Shown one piece after another: positions 9,080-15,634 of a stretch of DNA of 58,250 nucleotides (position 1 is the stretch's first letter; the number at the start of each line of letters is the position of its first letter). This stretch comes from Phycisphaerae bacterium (GTDB taxonomy: Bacteria > Planctomycetota > Phycisphaerae > UBA1845 > PWPN01), in the NCBI GenBank assembly GCA_035384605.1, contig DAOOIV010000020.1, forward strand, positions 1-58,250, given 5' to 3'. Below the pieces are notes generated by a model that searched no databases, was not told the origin of the DNA, and saw only the letters and a program-made list of their open reading frames with translations. The position numbers were made by a program, and so were the translations under genes.

Positions 9080-9955
9080 ATGGCTTCGAGACTGATTGAG
9101 AAGACCGTTGGCGGCGTTCGTCTCCAGGGCTTCAGCCTGGCGGGGGAGGAGACGATCTTGATTGCCCCCGAGATGAACGTCGCTTTTGACATCGGCCGGG
9201 CCCCCCGTGAGGCAATCGGAATTGACCATATCTGCTTGTCCCACGGGCACATGGATCACGCGGCAGGACTGGCCTACTACTTTTCTCAGCGCCATTTCCA
9301 GGGTAACGCTCCCGGGACGGTCTTGGTCCATCACAAGCTGGTCCCGGCCATTGAGGATCTTCTTGGGGTCTGGGGGCGTATCGAGGGGCACGTTTCCCCT
9401 GGCATAATCGTCGGCGTTGATGAGGACGAGGACTTTCAATTGCACCGGTCCCTGGTCATCCGCCCTTTCAGGGTCTGTCATCCGGGGCCGACGCTGGGTT
9501 TCTCGCTCGTCGAGGTTCGTAAGAAACTCAAGCCCGAGTTCGCCGCCCTTTCCGGCCGGCAGATCGCCGAGTTGAAGCGGTCGGGGCGAATTGTGGAAGA
9601 CCGGCTTGAAATCCCGAGGCTGGCGTTCTGCTCCGATTCGGCCATCGGCTCATTTCTGGACCGGGATCATGTTCGCAACGCCGAGGTGCTGATCTTCGAG
9701 TGCACGTTTTTCGAGCCCGAGCATCTCGAGCGCGCTCGGCAGGGCCGGCACACGCATATCGACGACCTGCCTCAGCTCTTCGAGCGGGTTCGCAGCCCGC
9801 ACGTGGTGCTGATGCACATGAGCCGTCGAACGGGCATCGGTGCGGCCAAGCGATATCTCCGCAAGTTGCTCAAGCCCGTCGATCTGGAACGGCTTACGCT
9901 GTTCATGGATCTCCCGCCGCAACGGCGGAGCCGTCAGGCTGATGAGGAGGCTTGA
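9080..9955 (+). CDS. tRNase Z-like metallo-beta-lactamase-fold hydrolase
   Basis: A 291-residue cytoplasmic MBL-fold protein. The metal-binding motif is SHGHMDHAAG (HxHxDH) near residue 54; later ligands are in VCHPGPTLGF, FCSDSAIGS and RQGRHTHIDDL. The segment VRKKLKPEFAALSGRQIAEL and the following FECTFFEP block resemble, from memory, the short plant-type tRNase Z (TRZ1/TRZ2), which trims tRNA 3' trailers. By analogy it may be a tRNA 3' endonuclease or a related phosphodiesterase. The ATG at 9080 follows GTGGGCGA, a weak ribosome site. Whether this is the organism's main RNase Z cannot be judged from the window. Confidence 0.8.
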   Translation: MASRLIEKTVGGVRLQGFSLAGEETILIAPEMNVAFDIGRAPREAIGIDHICLSHGHMDHAAGLAYYFSQRHFQGNAPGTVLVHHKLVPAIEDLLGVWGRIEGHVSPGIIVGVDEDEDFQLHRSLVIRPFRVCHPGPTLGFSLVEVRKKLKPEFAALSGRQIAELKRSGRIVEDRLEIPRLAFCSDSAIGSFLDRDHVRNAEVLIFECTFFEPEHLERARQGRHTHIDDLPQLFERVRSPHVVLMHMSRRTGIGAAKRYLRKLLKPVDLERLTLFMDLPPQRRSRQADEEA

Positions 9956-10082
9956 CCCTCAGTGATAGCGGTCCTCGCGGAAGTGGTTGGGTCTTCGGAC
10001 CTGATCCGTTCGGCGGGATGACCGTGGGCGGCAGGAGGGGCAGCGTTTGTGGCTGGGGAGGTCAGCCCGAGCGGAAATACAA

Positions 10083-10116
10083 CGGCTCGCCATTTCTCCG
10101 GGAGCATGGCGAGCCG
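10083..10116 (-). terminator. Hairpin between converging genes
   Basis: CGGCTCGCCAT / ATGGCGAGCCG, a perfect 11-bp stem with a 12-base loop, 24 bases past the stop of the ParA-fusion gene (minus strand). On that strand it is followed by TTGTATTTCC, a modest T-rich tract. It could also serve the plus-strand gene ending at 9955. Confidence 0.6.
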
Positions 10117-10140
10117 CCGGCTGGGCATTGGGGTTGACGA

Positions 10141-11352
10141 TCATACTTCGACGACCGAATTCAGCTCGCCGAAGGGGTTGGATTCGACATATTCGTTGTT
10201 CGGGTCGCTTCTCCACTGGCCGTCGATCACATACCGATAGCGATAGCGACCCGGCGGCAATGGCAGGAGCGCCACGAAGCTGTTCCCGTCGCCGTTGCGC
10301 TCCATGAGCGTCGCTCCGGGCTGCCAGTTGTTGAAGTCACCGGCGATGGCCACACTGGTGGCCCCAGGGGCCTCGGTCGCAAACAAAACGCCCTCGTTAG
10401 TCTTGTGGACTCCGTAAATGCCCTCGATCTTCTTCTGCACTTCCTCAGGGGTGGCGGGCGTGGCATCGCCGGCTTGGCTGAGCTCGCCCTTTCCGAAGAG
10501 CGGCTTGCTGGTTGCCAAGAGCTTCTCTGCGCGCTCCGCCAGATCGTCGGCCTGTCGCAGAATCGCCGTTGGCACCATCTCGGGGCCGCCGGACGAGATC
10601 AGCTCGCGGGCCAGGCGGGCAAAATCGCGATAACCCATGCTGTTGGGGTCGTATTCCGTGATGGGCTGTCCGAAACTGGCTCCTTCACGAAGCTTGGTGT
10701 TGAAGTTGATGAACGTGTGGCACATCAGGTGTCCGTACTTGCGTTTCAGCTCGTTGAGGATTTCGCGGCCCAGTTTGGTGCGAACATCGTAAAGGTTGGC
10801 CAGGACGCGAATCTCAAGCGGGCTCTGGCGTGTGCTGCGAATGGCCTCAAGGGTTTCGAGCTGTTTGGTCAGCCCCTGAAGCGAGAAATACCCGGTGTCC
10901 ACGGGTATGATCACTTCGCTCGCCGCGTGAAAAGCGTTGAGTGTCAGCAGACCGATATGTGGCGGGCAGTCCACCAGAGCGAAATCATACTTGTCACTGA
11001 CCGAAACCAGGGCGTCGCCCAGTCTCTGTTCCGCGTCCGGCAGCGTTGGTCCGATGAGTTCAAACTCCGAGAGCGCGGTGGTCGAGGGGGCTAGGTCGAA
11101 GTTGGCCGTAATCTGCCAGATACAGCGGGTGATCTCGATGCGATCTCCGTTGTTGCGATGCATCATGACATCGTGGATGCTCACCTCAATCTGGTCTTCG
11201 GGAACGGCCAATCCCAAAGCGCAATGACTCTGGGGGTCCATGTCGACCAGTAGCGTCCGGCGACCCTCCCGAGCCAGGCAAGCGGCCAGATTGATACTAA
11301 CTGTGGTTTTCCCACAACCGCCCTTCTGGTTGGCGATGGCGATGGTTCTCAT
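10141..11352 (-). CDS. ParA/MinD-type ATPase fused to a C-terminal glycogen-binding (AMPK-beta/CBM48-like) domain
   Basis: A 403-residue cytoplasmic protein. From the ATG at 11352 (GGAAGG about ten bases upstream) it has the deviant Walker A QKGGCGKTT at residues 9-17, VDMDPQS as A', and ALVDCPPHIGLL as Walker B, so it is a ParA-family ATPase for chromosome, plasmid or protein positioning. After a linker (EGIYGVHKTNEGVLF) the last 85 or so residues form a second domain: VAIAGDFNNWQPGATLM, a DG turn, LPPGRYRYRYVIDGQW, and DPNNEYVESNPFGELNSVVE. This matches the AMPK-beta/CBM48 early-set fold that binds alpha-glucans. No ParB partner is adjacent. Recruitment of the ATPase to glycogen or another glucan is inference; the fusion itself is in one uninterrupted frame. 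Confidence 0.88.
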   Translation of the reverse strand: MRTIAIANQKGGCGKTTVSINLAACLAREGRRTLLVDMDPQSHCALGLAVPEDQIEVSIHDVMMHRNNGDRIEITRCIWQITANFDLAPSTTALSEFELIGPTLPDAEQRLGDALVSVSDKYDFALVDCPPHIGLLTLNAFHAASEVIIPVDTGYFSLQGLTKQLETLEAIRSTRQSPLEIRVLANLYDVRTKLGREILNELKRKYGHLMCHTFINFNTKLREGASFGQPITEYDPNSMGYRDFARLARELISSGGPEMVPTAILRQADDLAERAEKLLATSKPLFGKGELSQAGDATPATPEEVQKKIEGIYGVHKTNEGVLFATEAPGATSVAIAGDFNNWQPGATLMERNGDGNSFVALLPLPPGRYRYRYVIDGQWRSDPNNEYVESNPFGELNSVVEV

Positions 11353-11546
11353 GGTCGTTGCAGCCTTCCAATGAGTACAGATGAAACTCTCCAGGCATCC
11401 GCCTTGACCCGGACCGCAGTTCCACAGCGCGGCTCGCTGAGCCGACACCTGCGCTTTTATCGGTCGCATGTTGCGCAAAACTTTACCGCCGCGCCGATCG
11501 ACCAGAAGTTTTTTCGGACCAAAAGGTTAGGTTAAGATAGGCAAGA

Positions 11547-13373
11547 TCAGAATACGGAGGTTGCGGCAGCTTTCAGGGTTTCAAGACGTGCTTCTGGCAT
11601 GTGATCTGCAAGGCATCGTCGCACAGCCATGGCGGCAAGGTCGCACCGGCACGCCGCGTCTTCGAGCAAGCGGCGCACCGCTTGGATGAGCTCGCGACCT
11701 GTCAGGAAAGTCAGCACCTCGTGGTCGGGCGCGAGCAGCGTCTCCAGGCCCCCCGGCAAGGTGTTCGAGGGATGTCGGCGGGCGATCACGGCGGCTCCAC
11801 ACCCGGCCGCAAGCAGCGCATCACCGGTCAGCAGGCCGGTCACATCGGCGTGAATAACAACCTTGGCGCAGCGAAGCACATCAACCTTTTGGCGAATCGT
11901 CGTCAAAGGCGGGCTGGCATGCTCCGGAAAAGCGGCTGTCCAGCCTGGTCCATGGATACGGAATGAGAGCCCGCTTGCCTTCAGTTGGCCGGCGAGGAAG
12001 CGGCACAGGAGCGAGGGAGCAAGCTGGCAGGTCAGGTTTCGCAGGATTTCCTCGCGCACCTGCGGCTCGTCGATACGGGCACGTGCTTTCGCCTCGGTTC
12101 GACTCAGGATCCGCTCCGCTTGGTCGTCCGTGAAGGTTTCGATTTGGGTCGCCAGTAGATCCGCAGCGCCTTTCCAGAGCTGGGCATAGCCGGGCAGACG
12201 CGGCGCAATCGCGGCAGCGTCAATCGGGCCTGCGTCGGTGATCAGAAGCACGTCCAGTGGTCGTTCCTTTTCAAGGCAGTCCAGCTCGACGGGGCCCAGG
12301 CAAGGCAACGGACAGACGGATAAGCGTCTTTGGTCGATGCCCGCAGCCAGCGCTCTCTTGAGAAGGACCGGACTTGTGACCGCCACCGCACCCAGCCTGG
12401 CACGATGGAACACGTCCCCCCGATGGCTGAGCCAGCAGACCACGGGTATCGCGGCGGGTATGACATCGCAGACCTGCTCGCGGATGACATTGAGCAGGAT
12501 GGAGAAGCTCGGCGGGCCATGAGGCGATTCGAGAACGCGTCGCGCCCGGGCGAGCGAATGCATGTCGCCGGGCGTTCGGATATCTGCCACCGTGGCATGC
12601 CAGCCCAGCTTTGCGGCCGCTACGGACAGGGCGTCGGCGGTCGACCACGTCTCATCGAGCGCGTGGAGGGCTAGAATCAGCACGTGTGCCGGAGCGTCCC
12701 CGGCCGCAGGGCTTTGCGGGTGTGGCATTGTACGCCAGCGATGGTGCACCTGGGCCAGAGCGGTCTGGCGGTCCCGCTCGGTTCGTTGGTACGCCTGCTC
12801 GACGGCAAACCGAATCGGGGCGATCTCGGCCGGGGTCTGCCAGGGAAACATCATCATCTGGTTGGGGCAAAGGTGCCCCGGGTTCCTCATCAGCCACTGG
12901 TACAGGGCGTCAGCCAGTTGTCCCAGGCCCGATGTCATCAGGACAAGTCGCTTCGCTGAGATGGCGGCGGCCAGGTCGTGCAGCCGCAGGGCCAGCTTCA
13001 GGTTTACCGGATCGGGTTCCCAGACAAAAATCGCGCGATGAGCGCCTAGGCGAGGCAGCAGCATTTCGACCTCGCTGCCCTCGCCCATGCCAGGGAAAAA
13101 GACGTTGGCCCTGCCCGCATCGAATCGGTCGAGCAGGGCGGCGGCCCGCACGCCGGGGATCGAGGTCCGGCCGAACCATGTCATCCATCCGTCAGATTGC
13201 TTCAACCGGAAGCTGAGTCTGCCGTCGCGAGTGCGGGCGGGCATCGGCGGGGGACCGGAAGCGTCAGGCAGATCGGCCAATCGCTGGGCGAGTTCCGGAT
13301 CGACCTCACGCAGGGCGGCCAGGTTGCGCTCGAGGATGAGTGGGTCGAGGTTGGGTGTATCGTCCTTGACCAT
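11547..13373 (-). CDS. Large protein with DUF115/MptE-like N-terminal and CgeB-like glycosyltransferase C-terminal regions
   Basis: A 608-residue cytoplasmic protein. The start MVKDDTPNLDPLILERNLAA at 13373 follows a GGAAGG-like site. Residues 75-220 or so (NVFFPGMGEGSEVEMLLPRL, FVWEPDPVNLKLAL) resemble the Rossmann-like core of DUF115 / motility-associated (MptE/Maf) glycosylation proteins. The C-terminal region (FRIHGPGW, CAKVVIHADVTGLLTGDALL, AAGCGAAVIARRHP) resembles CgeB-like family 1 glycosyltransferases, where a glycine-rich segment and an acidic residue bind the nucleotide sugar. It lies 26 bases after a small membrane protein gene on the same strand, a probable operon. A role in surface or protein glycosylation is inference. 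Confidence 0.65.
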   Translation of the reverse strand: MVKDDTPNLDPLILERNLAALREVDPELAQRLADLPDASGPPPMPARTRDGRLSFRLKQSDGWMTWFGRTSIPGVRAAALLDRFDAGRANVFFPGMGEGSEVEMLLPRLGAHRAIFVWEPDPVNLKLALRLHDLAAAISAKRLVLMTSGLGQLADALYQWLMRNPGHLCPNQMMMFPWQTPAEIAPIRFAVEQAYQRTERDRQTALAQVHHRWRTMPHPQSPAAGDAPAHVLILALHALDETWSTADALSVAAAKLGWHATVADIRTPGDMHSLARARRVLESPHGPPSFSILLNVIREQVCDVIPAAIPVVCWLSHRGDVFHRARLGAVAVTSPVLLKRALAAGIDQRRLSVCPLPCLGPVELDCLEKERPLDVLLITDAGPIDAAAIAPRLPGYAQLWKGAADLLATQIETFTDDQAERILSRTEAKARARIDEPQVREEILRNLTCQLAPSLLCRFLAGQLKASGLSFRIHGPGWTAAFPEHASPPLTTIRQKVDVLRCAKVVIHADVTGLLTGDALLAAGCGAAVIARRHPSNTLPGGLETLLAPDHEVLTFLTGRELIQAVRRLLEDAACRCDLAAMAVRRCLADHMPEARLETLKAAATSVF

Positions 13374-13399
13374 CGACAGCCGCCTGCGAGCCTTCCGGG

Positions 13400-13591
13400 C
13401 TACGCGTGGTATGTCATCCGCAGGATCGTCATGACCAACAGGAAGATCAACCAGCAGCCGTAGGCCACTGCGGCGGCAATCAACGGCCCACGCGGCCTGG
13501 GCGGAGAGTCGCCCGCGGGCAGATCGTTGTCCCAAATGGATTTGGGCTCACGCTGTTGCGAGTCTTTCTTGGTCGTATCGGGCATGGTCAC
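13400..13591 (-). CDS. Small single-pass membrane protein
   Basis: A 63-residue protein (or 61 from the second ATG at 13585). The N-terminal 35 residues are polar and proline-rich (EPKSIWDNDLPAGDSPPRPR). They are followed by one long hydrophobic segment (PLIAAAVAYGCWLIFLLVM) and a short tail ending MTYHA. This layout is that of a small inner-membrane protein with a cytoplasmic N-terminus. It ends 26 bases before the DUF115/CgeB-like gene, on the same strand. No family recognised; a membrane tether for the downstream enzyme is possible but unproven. Confidence 0.6.
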   Translation of the reverse strand: MTMPDTTKKDSQQREPKSIWDNDLPAGDSPPRPRGPLIAAAVAYGCWLIFLLVMTILRMTYHA

Positions 13592-13940
13592 TCAACCTGT
13601 CTATCACCGGTCGGCCCGCAGGACTCTCGCGTTTGCCTCGCACATCGTCCGCGTCAAAGTCGTGCCGCCGCCCGTCGACGGGCCAAGTTACCAGCATCCG
13701 CGACGCGTGGCAAGAATGGTTGGGGGACTGGTCGGGTCCTGTGTTTGGGCACTCTGCGAGGTTCCGATCGCGAGCAGCAGCCTTTGGGGGGCGATCTGCA
13801 AGCCGCCGATCACCGGGCAGGCAGCGATGCCCTTGCTTGACAAACGGCCGTGATAGCAGGAATTGCAGGGTTTGCGGACCGAGATTATGGCTGAATAACG
13901 TGGCTGACAGACAAACCTGTTCTGCTTTCCTCTTGCGAAC
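13592..13940. other. Intergenic, no gene seen
   Basis: 349 bases between the start of the small membrane protein gene and the end of the AbiEii gene, both minus strand. Open frames here (for example 13688-13993 minus) have no coding signature. It probably holds the promoter of the membrane-protein operon. Confidence 0.5.
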
Positions 13941-14774
13941 TCACGGCGGATCGGGCGTGCAGTCCGTGGGTCCCTCCGTCGGAAGCAGTCCAAGCAAGTT
14001 CTCGTTATTCAGCAGGGCGGCATCCAGCGGACGTTCGAGGAATGCACGGACGTCTTCCTGAATCCGTTTCATGTCAATAGAACGAACTCGATCGCGAACC
14101 AGCGTCGCCCACGCTTTCGCATCGTAACGGCCAACTCCGTGCGTCTGGTCAAGGGCATTTTGCAGGAGCGGCAGATTCGGTTCCACGGGCGGTTGCCGCG
14201 ACAGGTACCACATGAGATCGTACCAATCACGTCCCTTGGCGTATCTCCGGGTAATGGCTGCGTGGAGTTTGCCCGACAGCAAGGATGGCAGATCGTAATA
14301 CTGAACCAGGAAAGTCAGGTGTCGGCTGATCACCCGGCGTTCGCAGCGTGCCCCGGCCGGTGGCCGGGTGTCGATCTCCAGTTTGATGGCCAGCTTCTGA
14401 TCGGGCATCGCCGCCAGCCCCGCGTCATGGAGGATTCCAGGAAGTCGCACCCACGCCGTGTGCACCGCCTTGCGGTCGTTCCACGTCACCTCGGCGTTGA
14501 GCCCGCCGAGGGTCAGATCTCGCTTCACCTTGGACATCCACTCCCGGCCGGCGTAGCCATCAGCGGTGACCAGCGAGAAATCGAGATCCTCCGAGAACCG
14601 CGGAAGACCGTGCAGGAAGCGAAGCGCGGTCCCTCCGACGAAAGCCAGCGGGCGGAACGCCTCGGATTCATGAAACGACCGCAGGATGAGCGTCTGGAGA
14701 TACTCCCGCAGTTGATTGAGGGCCTGATCGGGATCGGTCACCTCTCGAACGATTGCCAACGCCTGCTCTCTCAC
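13941..14774 (-). CDS. abiEii: AbiEii toxin (nucleotidyltransferase, type IV toxin-antitoxin system)
   Basis: A 277-residue nucleotidyltransferase-fold toxin. Key motifs are PLAFVGGTALRFLHGL and RFSEDLDFSLV; the second holds the paired acidic residues of the active site (DLD). In studied AbiE systems the toxin is bacteriostatic and transfers nucleotides to target RNA; the system can confer phage resistance by abortive infection. Its ATG overlaps the antitoxin's stop by four bases (ATGA), so the two are translationally coupled. Residues 150-215 (PSLLSGKLHAAITRRYAKGR, DWYDLMWYLSRQ) match the family's C-terminal region. The gene looks intact. Confidence 0.9.
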   Translation of the reverse strand: MREQALAIVREVTDPDQALNQLREYLQTLILRSFHESEAFRPLAFVGGTALRFLHGLPRFSEDLDFSLVTADGYAGREWMSKVKRDLTLGGLNAEVTWNDRKAVHTAWVRLPGILHDAGLAAMPDQKLAIKLEIDTRPPAGARCERRVISRHLTFLVQYYDLPSLLSGKLHAAITRRYAKGRDWYDLMWYLSRQPPVEPNLPLLQNALDQTHGVGRYDAKAWATLVRDRVRSIDMKRIQEDVRAFLERPLDAALLNNENLLGLLPTEGPTDCTPDPP

Positions 14775-15412
14775 AGCGTCACCGTGCCCTTTGCCTCTTC
14801 AGCGGCCAGGGTAAGCCACCGCTCGACCGCCCGGTCAAGCCGGGGGCTTCGAAAACACGTCGCGTATTCCCTGAGTCGATCCTCTGCCACCCGGTCAACG
14901 TGCTGGTATCGCATCTCCGCAAGTCGTTCGCTGGTCCATTCGCCTGGGGTGAGGTGCCAATGATCCAGCAGCGCCTTCTCGGGTTTTGCGACCAGGATTT
15001 CCTCTCCGCCATGCCTTAGCGACGAAAAACCGAGGAAGCAATCCTGTTTGATGTTCCGATAATCGAAAACACCCAACGGGTTCTCGAAGCGACGGGGAAC
15101 ACGCGGAGTCACGCTAGTCAACCAGACCACCCGTTCCGGAATCATGTCATAGAAGCCAAGAGCCCAAAGCCCGCTGAGGTAGGACGGCCGGTACAGGTCG
15201 TTTGCCAGCCTGGCGGGTGTTACCGGCGCGCGCCGGTACGTGTCGGGCAGGGTGTAGACGCCGCGACGCAGTCCGATAAGCTTGCCCTGTTTCATCCAGC
15301 GGGAGAGCTGTACGCGAATCGCCTCCCGCCGGTCATCGAAGGACTGGACCAGCAGTGCCAGGTCGAAGCACGGCAACGTCCCGGTCAGCTTCACCAGCGA
15401 GCCATAATCCAT
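14771..15412 (-). CDS. abiEi: AbiEi-type antitoxin and autorepressor
   Basis: A 213-residue protein with an N-terminal winged-helix region (VQLSRWMKQGKLIGLRRGVY) and a C-terminal AbiEi-like antitoxin domain (SYLSGLWALGFYDMIPERVV, FRNIKQ-type FDYRNIKQD, AKPEKALLDHW). In AbiE systems this protein neutralises the toxin without stable protein contact and represses its own promoter by binding inverted repeats. The ATG at 15412 sits at the expected transcription start of a near-consensus promoter, so the mRNA is probably leaderless. No upstream ribosome site exists. The toxin gene follows with a 4-base overlap. Confidence 0.88.
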   Translation of the reverse strand: MDYGSLVKLTGTLPCFDLALLVQSFDDRREAIRVQLSRWMKQGKLIGLRRGVYTLPDTYRRAPVTPARLANDLYRPSYLSGLWALGFYDMIPERVVWLTSVTPRVPRRFENPLGVFDYRNIKQDCFLGFSSLRHGGEEILVAKPEKALLDHWHLTPGEWTSERLAEMRYQHVDRVAEDRLREYATCFRSPRLDRAVERWLTLAAEEAKGTVTL

Positions 15413-15450
15413 ATACGAAGAATAGCATAAATGATATCTATTGTCAATAG
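15413..15450 (-). promoter_or_regulatory. AbiE promoter with overlapping palindromic operator
   Basis: Minus-strand TTGACA (15447-15442), a 17-base spacer and TATTCT (15424-15419) form a sigma-70-like promoter. The start point predicted about seven bases downstream coincides with the ATG at 15412. The -35 lies within the perfect palindrome CTATTG-A-CAATAG (15438-15450); a further AATAG sits at 15421-15425, facing CTATT at 15438-15442. Autorepression by AbiEi at these repeats is inferred from known AbiE systems. The stretch is far more AT-rich than its surroundings. Confidence 0.75.
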
Positions 15451-15590
15451 AAATGGCGGCAAGCAGATTAGATTATCGGCGGGTGACGCCCTGGGCCGTT
15501 TCTTCAGAAAGCACCGGCCGTCTAGCTCCCACAAGTTCTGACGCTGAGGCGATCTGCTCTCTGTCGGCCACGACCAGCAGGCTCAAAGAG

Positions 15591-15626
15591 GGCGAGACAT
15601 GCGCGCAGGGGCGCGCATGTCTCGCC
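15591..15626 (-). terminator. Perfect 16-bp hairpin after the FN3/BACON protein gene
   Basis: GGCGAGACATGCGCGC, loop AGGG, GCGCGCATGTCTCGCC. The stem has no mismatch and begins eight bases past the stop of the minus-strand gene ending at 15635. Very stable; no long U-run follows (CTCTTTGAG). It probably ends that transcript and insulates the AbiE promoter. Confidence 0.7.
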
Positions 15627-15634
15627 GCGGGTAT

